From: Candidatus Egerieicola pullicola
GTDB lineage: Bacteria > Bacillota > Clostridia > Oscillospirales > Ruminococcaceae
Assembly: GCA_018712465.1 (NCBI GenBank)
Contig: DVGY01000091.1
Location: forward strand, 1-5,273
Length of the DNA: 5,273 nt
Direction: 5' to 3'
Part shown: piece by piece, positions 1-5,221 of the stretch
Numbering within the stretch: the stretch's first letter is position 1
Layout: every line of letters begins with the position of its first letter
The notes under the pieces: model-generated
Told to the model about the DNA's origin: nothing
What the model saw: only the letters and a program-made list of their open reading frames with translations
Databases searched by the model: none
Made by a program: the position numbers and the translations under genes

Positions 1-491
1 TTAATCAGCTTTTTGAGATACATGGCAGTGGCCTCTCCCTCTGCCGTGGGGTTGGTAGCTAAAATCACTTCTTTGACGTTGTCATCTCCCAGCCGTGCAA
101 TCAGTTCCTTGATGCAAAGTTGGTCCGGTCCGATGCCGTTGATGGGATCAATCAGTCCGTGGAGCACGTGGTATACTCCTCGATATTCCTTGGTTCGTTC
201 AAAGGCAGTGACGTCTTTGGGGTCCTCCACCACGCAGATGGTGGACTTGTCCCGCCCTGGGTCGTCACAGATGGGACAGAGCTCTCGGTCGGTGAGATTT
301 TGGCAGCAGGCGCACCGCTTGATATTTTTCTTCGCTTCCAGCAGCGCCTGAGCAAAGGCTTCCACCTGGCTGTCCGGCTGTTTTAAAATGTAGTAGGCCA
401 GCCGCTGGGCGGACTTCATGCCGATTCCCGGCAGGGAGGCAAAGGCTTCCACCAGTTTGGTCAGGGAGAGGGCTTGATTGTTGGCCGCCAT
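1..491 (-). CDS. recR: Recombination mediator RecR, 3' end cut by window edge
   Basis: RecR is a cytoplasmic ring-forming DNA-binding protein that works with RecO (and RecF) to load RecA on gapped DNA during recombinational repair. The 163 visible residues contain the family's parts in order: a helix-hairpin-helix around residues 20-32 (LPGIGMKSAQRLA), a four-cysteine zinc finger at C60, C63, C72 and C75, then the Toprim domain starting near residue 84 with VVEDPKDV (E89 is the Toprim acidic residue), HGLIDPINGIGPDQL at 111-125 and NPTAEGEATA at 147-156. Family members are about 200 residues, so roughly the last 35-40 are beyond the left edge. The start ATG (491-489) shares its A with the TGA stop of ebfC (TGATG). 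There is only a weak GGAA upstream, which suggests reinitiation by ribosomes finishing ebfC. It is the last visible gene of the dnaX-ebfC-recR unit. No disabling change is visible. Confidence 0.97.
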   Translation of the reverse strand, partial: MAANNQALSLTKLVEAFASLPGIGMKSAQRLAYYILKQPDSQVEAFAQALLEAKKNIKRCACCQNLTDRELCPICDDPGRDKSTICVVEDPKDVTAFERTKEYRGVYHVLHGLIDPINGIGPDQLCIKELIARLGDDNVKEVILATNPTAEGEATAMYLKKLI

Positions 492-838
492 CAGCCAATT
501 CCGGGAATGTTCATCCCGTTGGTAATGGCATCCAGCTCTTTGTTGGTGGTGTCTTCAATGGTGTGCAGGCATTCGTTGACGGCGCTGATCACCAGATCCT
601 GAAGCATTTCGATGTCCTCTGGGTCTACCACTTCCGGCTGAATGGTCAAAGCGGTGACCTGACGGTTGCCGGTCATGGTGATGCTGACAGCTCCGCCTCC
701 CGCTGCGGCGGTAAATTCCCGCTGGGCCAGTTCTTCCTGTTTGGCGGTCATGTCCTGTTGCATCTTCTGGGCTTGACGGATCATGGCCTGCATATTCTGG
801 GGGCCGCCCCCCATACCTTTGGGTAATCTTGCTTTCAT
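491..838 (-). CDS. ebfC: YbaB/EbfC family nucleoid-associated protein
   Basis: This 115-residue protein belongs to the YbaB/EbfC family, small dimeric DNA-binding proteins that coat the nucleoid; the gene is almost always found between dnaX and recR. The sequence shows the usual layout: a Gly/Met-rich N-terminus (GMGGGPQNMQ), a long Gln/Lys-rich helix at about 14-40, a beta-sheet core at about 42-68 (FTAAAGGGAVSITMTGNRQV and onward), PEVVDPED at 68-75, a second long helix to about 105 and the typical tail GMNIPGIG. Length matches the family. The start is set by a full AGGAGG at 852-847, 8 nt before the ATG. This Shine-Dalgarno begins 2 nt after the dnaX stop codon, and the gap between the genes is 16 nt. 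Its own stop overlaps the recR start. The role as a DNA-binding partner is family knowledge; any link to clamp loading or repair is only suggested by gene order. Confidence 0.96.
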   Translation of the reverse strand: MKARLPKGMGGGPQNMQAMIRQAQKMQQDMTAKQEELAQREFTAAAGGGAVSITMTGNRQVTALTIQPEVVDPEDIEMLQDLVISAVNECLHTIEDTTNKELDAITNGMNIPGIG

Positions 839-854
839 GGTTTTTTCCTCCTAG

Positions 855-2660
855 TTATTGTTCCGATGGGTCATCGGGATGGACAATGGGAATTTGAAGC
901 TGTTTGGCCCGCTGTTCCAGCTGTTCCAGCCGGTTTTCCTGGACGGCAGCTTTCTTTTTCTTTTTGGCTAAAATCCGGTAGTGATGGCCGGTAACCTCTG
1001 TCAACGCTTTTTGCAGGGACGAGAGGTAGTTGTCTTTTTTAATCATGGCAGAGAACATCTCGTAGGGAGAGTCTACCACCAGCCGCCCCTGCCCAATGTC
1101 GTGGGCGATGGAGCCGGACAAAACCCCAAACAGCGGCGGATTGATTTTTGAGATTTCCTCCAACACCTGTCCCCAGCAATCCAACAGCTTGGGTTCGCCG
1201 GCAGCCGTGGATTCCGGTTTGGGAGAGACAGGTTCTTCCGCCACCGGCGGGATTTCTCCGGAAGGTTCTGGCGGCGGTGCGTATTCCGGCGGCGCCTGAG
1301 GGAGGGTGTGATCCTCCGGAGGCTGTTTTGTCTCCCAGGGAATTTCCTCCGGCGGAGCCGGTGTTTCCTCGGATGGGACCTTCTCCCTGGAAGGAGACGC
1401 CATAGGCGTTTCTTCTGGTTGTTTGACTTCCACCGATTCTGTCGGAGTAGGTGAAGGTGGAGGAGGAGTGCTTTCCGCCGCTGAGGTGGCTGCAAGAGGA
1501 ATTCCGTGTTTCGTCAATTCCGTCACCCGCTGCTCCAAAGCACTCAGTCGTTGGAGTAAGGCCTGACTGGAATCCTCCAATCCGGCGTCGCTGAGTTTCA
1601 GTAAAGCCATCTCCACCCACAATTTTTTGTCCGGGGAGGTGGCCATGGAGTCCAACGCCTGCTGAAGCACGGTAATCCCTCGCAGCAGGAAAGGCAGACT
1701 GGTTCCTTCTGCCTGGGTCCGGTACTGTTCCAACTCTTGGGCCGAACAAACGAGAAGTTCTCCGCAGCCGGGATCCGCCTTTAACAACATCAAGCTGCGC
1801 AGGTGCTGCACCAATTCCATTAAAAATCGAGTCAGATCCTTGGAGCTGCGGTAAAGCTGATCCACCTGCCGCAGCAGTCCCCCTTTATCCCCGGCCAGGA
1901 TTTGCTGGGTGATGGAAAAGAGGTAGTTCGACCCGGTGATCCCGGTGATTTCGGTGACCAGCTGGGTAGTGACGTGGTTGTCTACAGTGAGACACTGGTC
2001 CAGCATACTCACTGCATCCCGCATGCCCCCGTCTGCCAGTTTGGCCAGCAGAAAGGCGGCATCCTGGTCCAGTACAGCTTGTTCCTGCTCTGCGATGTAG
2101 CTTAGCCGTCCGGCAATGTCCTCCGGCTTGATTCGCTTAAAGTCGAACCGCTGGCAGCGGGATAGGATGGTGGCCGGCACTTTGTGGACTTCGGTAGTGG
2201 CCAGAATAAACTTTACATGAGCGGGAGGTTCCTCCATGATCTTCAGCAGGGCGTTAAACGCCGCCACGCTCATCATGTGGACCTCGTCGATGATGTACAC
2301 CCGGTACCGGCTTTGGGCGGGAGTATACACCGCCTCTTCCTTTAACAGCCGCACCTGGTCCACCCCGTTGTTGGAGGCGGCGTCCATTTCCACTACATCC
2401 AGCAGGGTGCCGTTGTCGATGCCCTTGCAGATGTCGCATTCCAGACAGGGTTCCCCGTCCTTAGCGTTGGGACAGTTGACGGCCTTGGCCAGGATTTTGG
2501 CGCAGGTGGTTTTGCCGGTGCCCCGGCTGCCGGTAAAGAGGTAGGAGTGAGCGGTTTTGCCCTCCGCCACCTGACGGCGCAGGGTTTCGGTGATGGCAGT
2601 TTGGCCGGCTACGTCCGCAAACCGGGCCGGCCGGTATTTCCGATACAGCGCCAGATACAT
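855..2660 (-). CDS. dnaX: DNA polymerase III clamp-loader subunit tau/gamma (DnaX)
   Basis: DnaX is the ATPase of the clamp loader, which opens the beta clamp and places it on primed DNA; its tau form also contacts the replicative polymerase and helicase. The 601-residue protein opens with MYLALYRKYRP, the standard start of the family. Visible motifs: Walker A GSRGTGKTT at 44-52, zinc module cysteines C63, C72, C75 and C78, Walker B with DEVH at 125-128, sensor 1 ATT at 154-156, the SRC arginine-finger motif at 167-169 and sensor 2 GGMRDA at 211-216. The helical collar domain follows to about 355, then a Pro/Glu-rich linker at about 399-488, and a conserved-looking C-terminal domain at about 490-562 with a lysine run at 566-570. 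The reading frame stays open upstream to 2894, but that part lies inside the SRP RNA gene. The ATG at 2660 is chosen because AGGAGG sits 7 nt ahead of it. It heads the dnaX-ebfC-recR unit. Confidence 0.97.
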   Translation of the reverse strand: MYLALYRKYRPARFADVAGQTAITETLRRQVAEGKTAHSYLFTGSRGTGKTTCAKILAKAVNCPNAKDGEPCLECDICKGIDNGTLLDVVEMDAASNNGVDQVRLLKEEAVYTPAQSRYRVYIIDEVHMMSVAAFNALLKIMEEPPAHVKFILATTEVHKVPATILSRCQRFDFKRIKPEDIAGRLSYIAEQEQAVLDQDAAFLLAKLADGGMRDAVSMLDQCLTVDNHVTTQLVTEITGITGSNYLFSITQQILAGDKGGLLRQVDQLYRSSKDLTRFLMELVQHLRSLMLLKADPGCGELLVCSAQELEQYRTQAEGTSLPFLLRGITVLQQALDSMATSPDKKLWVEMALLKLSDAGLEDSSQALLQRLSALEQRVTELTKHGIPLAATSAAESTPPPPSPTPTESVEVKQPEETPMASPSREKVPSEETPAPPEEIPWETKQPPEDHTLPQAPPEYAPPPEPSGEIPPVAEEPVSPKPESTAAGEPKLLDCWGQVLEEISKINPPLFGVLSGSIAHDIGQGRLVVDSPYEMFSAMIKKDNYLSSLQKALTEVTGHHYRILAKKKKKAAVQENRLEQLEQRAKQLQIPIVHPDDPSEQ

Positions 2661-2667
2661 CTTGTTC

Positions 2668-2673
2668 CCTCCT
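2668..2673 (-). promoter_or_regulatory. Shine-Dalgarno of dnaX
   Basis: A perfect AGGAGG lies 7 nt before the dnaX ATG at 2660 and decides that start over upstream in-frame starts. It begins 6 nt after the U7 tract at the end of the SRP RNA, so there is almost no room for a separate 5' leader. Confidence 0.9.
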
Positions 2674-2679
2674 ACACAC

Positions 2680-2735
2680 AAAAAAACGGCACGAGGAAAA
2701 ATCAGATCCTGCACACAGACCGACAGACGGATCTG
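2680..2735 (-). terminator. Probable 3' end / leaky terminator region of the SRP RNA
   Basis: Two U-tracts are visible. A local hairpin pairs CAGATCC (2735-2729) with GGATCTG (2709-2703) around a 19-nt loop and is followed by A and U5 (2701-2697). Further on, a U7 tract (2686-2680) follows CGTGCCG. That second tract pairs with the 5' end of the RNA as the base of the long rod. Either could serve as an intrinsic terminator, but neither is a textbook compact GC-rich hairpin, and dnaX starts just 20 nt after the second tract. Some read-through into dnaX is therefore likely. The exact 3' end is an inference. Confidence 0.45.
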
Positions 2736-2860
2736 CGGCACACGGAAATCCACGCTTAATGCTGCTCGGTTCCCCGCCTGACATGGTTCACGGGACGCCG
2801 TTGCACAGGGCCCATCGATCTGCGTGAAGGGTCTGACTTTTCGGTCGTGTCGCTTTACTT
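2680..2860 (-). ncRNA. ffs: Signal recognition particle RNA (4.5S/scRNA type)
   Basis: This is the RNA scaffold of the signal recognition particle, which binds the protein Ffh and targets nascent membrane and secreted proteins. The diagnostic apical hairpin is present: CATGTCAGG, then CGG closing a GGAA tetraloop (2773-2770) with CCG, then GAGCAGCATTAAG, which contains the GAGCAGC-type strand of the Ffh-binding internal loop. Below it, short stems pair 2801-2798 with 2745-2742 and 2808-2804 with 2737-2733. A long helix then pairs 2841-2810 with 2697-2728 at 30 of 32 positions including G-U pairs. An outer stem pairs 2849-2845 with 2694-2690 and continues with mismatches to the U7 tract. The total is about 180 nt, longer than the roughly 110-nt E. 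coli 4.5S RNA and shorter than the roughly 270-nt Bacillus RNA. I see no separate 5' Alu-type domain. Position just upstream of dnaX matches Firmicutes. Identity is secure; the ends are inferred from promoter and U-tract. Confidence 0.93.
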
Positions 2861-2865
2861 GAGCT

Positions 2866-2894
2866 ATTATACAATAGGATGGCCAAAATTGCAA
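2866..2894 (-). promoter_or_regulatory. SigA-type promoter of the SRP RNA
   Basis: The -35 box is TTGCAA (2894-2889, 4 of 6 consensus bases) and the -10 box is a perfect TATAAT (2871-2866), with an exact 17-bp spacer. The predicted start is near 2860-2859, which is where the base of the SRP RNA rod begins, so promoter and RNA structure support each other. An A-rich stretch (GAAAAATCC) lies just upstream of the -35 and might act as an UP-like element. The promoter sits about 20 nt after the stop of the tRNA-editing gene. It probably drives the SRP RNA and, by read-through, dnaX-ebfC-recR. Confidence 0.87.
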
Positions 2895-2915
2895 GGATTT
2901 TTCATCCAGGTCCGT

Positions 2916-3386
2916 TTATTCCTCCATCCACCGGCCCCGGCATCCCAATTTGGTCAGCAGCAAAAACAACTGGTCGGCCAAAAGATACACGGTGGCGGTG
3001 TTGACGTTGGGGTGTACTCCGATTAAATTTCCCCGGAAATTTCGGGCCAGGCCCCATTCCACCCGGTGTTCTTGGTCTCGGAGCAGCCCAAAAGGGGTTG
3101 CCGTTCCCAATCCCAACCCCAGAATTTGTTGTAATTCGTCCGGGGAAGCCATGGTCAAGGAGCCGGATTGGAAAAAGTTACGCAGATGCTGAAAGTTTGC
3201 CTTTTCTGTTCGAGGCAGGGTCACTAGAAAGTACCGCTCTCCTTTGCGCTCTTTCAGGAATAGGTTTTTGGCCACCGCTTCCGGATGGGGCAGAGATTGT
3301 CCTTCCTCCATATGGAACAAAGCGGGATGGGTTGCCAGTTCGTAGGGGATGGAAGATTGACGGAGCAGAGAGAGGACGGATTCCAT
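2916..3386 (-). CDS. YbaK/ProXp-ala type prolyl-tRNA editing domain protein
   Basis: This small cytoplasmic protein matches the free-standing editing domain related to the insertion domain of bacterial prolyl-tRNA synthetase (YbaK, ProX/PrdX, ProXp-ala). Such proteins hydrolyse mischarged aminoacyl-tRNA, typically Ala-tRNA(Pro). Numbering from the first of three consecutive methionines (3392), I see THPALFHMEE at 21-30, the conserved lysine in AKNLFLKERKG (K42), YFLVTLP at 54-60, LGLGLGTATPFGLL at 91-104 and the GVHPNVNTATV strand-loop at 125-135, all typical of the ProXp-ala/PrdX branch. Length (156-158 residues) is normal. I place the start at the third ATG because the AAAGGA at 3399-3394 is 7 nt from it, but only 1 or 4 nt from the other two. 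It lies downstream of the symporter on the same strand, with a hairpin in between. Family assignment is strong; the exact amino acid and tRNA it edits cannot be read from this sequence. Confidence 0.88.
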   Translation of the reverse strand: MESVLSLLRQSSIPYELATHPALFHMEEGQSLPHPEAVAKNLFLKERKGERYFLVTLPRTEKANFQHLRNFFQSGSLTMASPDELQQILGLGLGTATPFGLLRDQEHRVEWGLARNFRGNLIGVHPNVNTATVYLLADQLFLLLTKLGCRGRWMEE

Positions 3387-3393
3387 CATCATT

Positions 3394-3399
3394 TCCTTT
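3394..3399 (-). promoter_or_regulatory. Shine-Dalgarno favouring the third ATG of the editing gene
   Basis: AAAGGA precedes three tandem ATG codons at 3392, 3389 and 3386. Spacing is 1, 4 and 7 nt respectively, so only the last has ideal spacing. The protein differs by at most two methionines. Confidence 0.6.
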
Positions 3400-3407
3400 C
3401 ACAATAA

Positions 3408-3443
3408 GCAAACTGCCCCTCACGCAGAAGGGCAGCAGTTTGC
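3408..3443 (-). terminator. Intergenic hairpin between symporter and editing gene
   Basis: Starting 7 nt after the symporter stop codon, GCAAACTGC (3443-3435) pairs perfectly with GCAGTTTGC (3416-3408), with an inner CCCT/AGGG stem (3432-3429 with 3420-3417) separated by a TG bulge. The following bases, TTATTGTG, are a poor U-tract. It may therefore be a leaky terminator or an RNA-stabilising/processing hairpin that lowers expression of the downstream gene relative to the symporter. The hairpin is directly visible; its role is inferred. Confidence 0.5.
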
Positions 3444-3450
3444 CATAGCA

Positions 3451-4983
3451 TTATTTTGCTTTTGCCTTTTTCTCTTTTTTGATGCAGGAGAAAATCTGAT
3501 CCAGTTCATCTTCCGGCTGCTTTTTGGTGAACAAGCTCACCACCGGCACAAGAATCAAGCTGATGAGCATGGCGGCAGCCCCGGCGTTGATGGGACTGAC
3601 CAGATTTAAGGGGCAGTTTAAGCTCTGGACTGCCGCTGCCAATTCCGGGAACAGCCCCAGGTTGAACAGCACCATGTGCCCCACGGTGAACACTACTCCC
3701 ACCACAAAGGCGGTCCAGACACTGGCCCGGGTGATTCGCTTGGAGTACAGCCCGTAGAGGAAGGGTCCTAAGAACGCTCCCGCCAAGGTGCCCCAGGACA
3801 CCGACATCAGGCTGGTAATCAGGGTGGTCTTGTTGGCGGCAATTACCACTGAAATGACAATGAATGCCACAATCAGAATCCGAATCCAAAGCACCTGAGT
3901 TTTTTCCTTCATGTTTTTCCGGAAGGGTTTAATTAGGTCAATGGTCAGGGTGGAGGAGCTGGTGAGCACCAGGCTGGACAGGGTGGACATGGAAGCGGAG
4001 AGCACCAGAACCACCACAACTCCCATGAGGATGTCCGGCAGAGCCTGGCCCAGCATATCCGGGACAATGTCGTCGTAGCTGGCAAAGTCATCTACGTACA
4101 GCCGTCCTAAGCCTCCCAAAAAGTAGCTTCCCCCGGCTACTACTAAGGCGAAGATGGTGGAGATTACCGCTCCACGGGTGACGGCAGGCTTGTCCTTGAT
4201 GGCGTAGAATTTCTGCACCATTTGAGGCAGGGCCCAGGTGCCCAAGCTGGTAAGAATCACTACTCCCAGCAGGTTTAAGGGGTCGGGGCCGAACAGGGAG
4301 TTCAAGCTGTTTTCCGGCACCCCTACGTCGCTGATGTTCCCCAGATTGGTCAAAGCGGTAAAGATGCCCCCTTGCCCGTTGACGGCAAAGATCACTACGG
4401 CAGCAATGCCGATGAGCATAATGATTCCCTGGACGAAATCGTTGATGGCGGTGGCGGTGTAGCCCCCCAATACCACATAGATGGCGGTGAGCACCGCCAT
4501 ACCGATAATGCAGTAAAGGTAATCAATGCCGAAGGCTTCCTCAAACAGCCGGGACAGGCCGTTGTACACCGAAGCGGTGTAGGGAATCAGAAAGATAAAG
4601 ACAATCAGCGCTGAGGCAATTTTCAATCCCTTGGAGTGGTACCGCTTTTCAAAGAACTCCGGCATGGTGGTGGCGTTGAGATGGCGGCTCATTAAGCGGG
4701 TGCGGTTGCCCAGCAGCCACCAGGCCAGCAAACTGCCGATAACGGCGTTGCCGATGCCCACCCAGGTGGAGGCCACCCCGTAGTTCCAACCAAACTGTCC
4801 TGCGTAGCCGATAAACACCACGGCGGAGAAGTAAGAGGTGCCGTAAGCGAAGGCGGTAAACCAGGGTCCTAGATTTCGTCCTCCCAAGACAAAATTCTGC
4901 ACGCTGCCCGCCATTTTCCGGCAGTAAACCCCAATGCCGATCATGACAGCCAGGTAGAGCAGTAAAATGATCCACATAACCAT
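3451..4983 (-). CDS. Sodium:solute symporter (SSS/SLC5 family), substrate not assigned
   Basis: This 510-residue integral membrane protein belongs to the sodium:solute symporter family (PutP/PanF/OpuE relatives), which couples Na+ entry to uptake of a small solute. About 13 hydrophobic segments can be counted (roughly residues 3-21, 38-60, 69-92, 123-143, 155-175, 184-202, 236-260, 272-296, 316-345, 366-383, 389-412, 418-441, 465-486), the usual number. Signatures include GGRNLGPW at 34-41, GGYTATAINDFVQG at 173-186 and SASMSTLSSLVLTSSST at 329-345; the last is where PutP has sodium-binding Ser/Thr residues. The tail (EDELDQIF, then Lys-rich) is cytoplasmic. By eye the TM2 segment reads GTSYFSAVVFIG, more like PanF-type members than PutP, whose functional aspartate (D55) seems replaced by Y51. 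The substrate is thus open: proline, pantothenate, an organic acid or another solute. The ATG at 4983 has AAAGGA 12 nt upstream, a rather long spacing. It has its own promoter about 70 nt upstream. Confidence 0.92.
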   Translation of the reverse strand: MVMWIILLLYLAVMIGIGVYCRKMAGSVQNFVLGGRNLGPWFTAFAYGTSYFSAVVFIGYAGQFGWNYGVASTWVGIGNAVIGSLLAWWLLGNRTRLMSRHLNATTMPEFFEKRYHSKGLKIASALIVFIFLIPYTASVYNGLSRLFEEAFGIDYLYCIIGMAVLTAIYVVLGGYTATAINDFVQGIIMLIGIAAVVIFAVNGQGGIFTALTNLGNISDVGVPENSLNSLFGPDPLNLLGVVILTSLGTWALPQMVQKFYAIKDKPAVTRGAVISTIFALVVAGGSYFLGGLGRLYVDDFASYDDIVPDMLGQALPDILMGVVVVLVLSASMSTLSSLVLTSSSTLTIDLIKPFRKNMKEKTQVLWIRILIVAFIVISVVIAANKTTLITSLMSVSWGTLAGAFLGPFLYGLYSKRITRASVWTAFVVGVVFTVGHMVLFNLGLFPELAAAVQSLNCPLNLVSPINAGAAAMLISLILVPVVSLFTKKQPEDELDQIFSCIKKEKKAKAK

Positions 4984-5020
4984 TGTGTCGCTTCATCCTT
5001 TCTCAATGCTTTTGTACGCT

Positions 5021-5036
5021 AAAGCGTTGGCGCTTT
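5021..5036. promoter_or_regulatory. Perfect 16-bp inverted repeat in the symporter leader
   Basis: AAAGCG and CGCTTT flank a 4-nt centre (TTGG on the plus strand, CCAA in the symporter transcript). It lies about 16-31 nt after the predicted symporter transcription start and about 20 nt before its Shine-Dalgarno. It could be a repressor operator placed as a roadblock or a small RNA hairpin. The function is inferred from position only. Confidence 0.4.
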
Positions 5037-5058
5037 TAAGTGTTAAAGTACTGAGCTA

Positions 5059-5087
5059 ATTGTAGACAGTTGCCTTCTTTTTGTCAA
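5059..5087 (-). promoter_or_regulatory. Near-consensus SigA promoter of the symporter
   Basis: A perfect TTGACA -35 (5087-5082), a 17-bp spacer and a TACAAT -10 (5064-5059, 5 of 6) point toward the symporter gene. The start of transcription should be near 5052, giving a leader of about 70 nt. With boxes this close to consensus, basal expression should be high unless a repressor acts. Confidence 0.87.
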
Positions 5088-5096
5088 GGCGAAAGG

Positions 5097-5137
5097 AAAA
5101 AGAATAGCAAAATTCATCAAGAATCGAAATTCTTTTT
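5097..5137. repeat. Nested AT-rich inverted repeats in the divergent intergenic region
   Basis: AAAAAGAAT (5097-5105) is a perfect 9-bp inverted match to ATTCTTTTT (5129-5137), 23 nt apart. A second arm, AAGAAT (5119-5124), pairs with ATTCTT (5129-5134) around CGAA. The block lies between the two divergent -35 boxes (5082-5087 and 5163-5168), a natural place for a shared regulator or bent DNA. AT-rich sequence makes chance symmetry easier, so the functional claim is weak. Confidence 0.35.
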
Positions 5138-5162
5138 GTGCAGATTGCTTAGAAACTGCGGA

Positions 5163-5191
5163 TTGAAAGGAGCGGGAAAAGGTGTTATACT
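5163..5191 (+). promoter_or_regulatory. SigA promoter of the divergent right-edge gene
   Basis: TTGAAA (5163-5168, 5 of 6), a 17-bp spacer and TATACT (5186-5191, 5 of 6) with an extended -10 TG at 5183-5184. Transcription should begin near 5198, leaving a short leader of about 24 nt before the ATG at 5222. Confidence 0.83.
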
Positions 5192-5221
5192 AAAACAAAT
5201 CAGCAAAAAAGGCGGGATATT

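Noticed and set aside
563..826. Plus-strand open frame of 87 codons opposite ebfC, and similar plus-strand frames opposite dnaX and the symporter
   Set aside because: They lie antisense to clear conserved genes, have no credible ribosome sites or recognisable domains, and are expected shadows in this base composition.
871..965. E. coli-like programmed -1 frameshift in dnaX at the lysine run (AAAAAGAAAAAGAAA)
   Set aside because: Neither in-frame heptamer (C AAA AAG or G AAA AAG) matches A AAA AAG, the site is near the C-terminus, and the -1 frame ends at 871, giving a product of almost the same length rather than a short gamma form.
1039..1749. Minus-strand 236-codon open frame overlapping dnaX
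   Set aside because: It is an alternative frame of the Pro/Glu-rich linker coding region with low-complexity Gly/Arg-rich sequence; the dnaX frame carries the conserved domains.
2661..2894. N-terminal extension of DnaX by 78 residues (open frame back to 2894)
   Set aside because: It runs through the SRP RNA gene and its promoter, has no family-like sequence, and MYLALYRKYRP with AGGAGG at 7 nt is the standard DnaX start.
2889..2910. GGAT-GAAAA-ATCC mini-hairpin after the editing gene as a terminator
   Set aside because: The stem is only 4 bp with no proper U-tract; the A-rich stretch is better read as sequence upstream of the SRP promoter.
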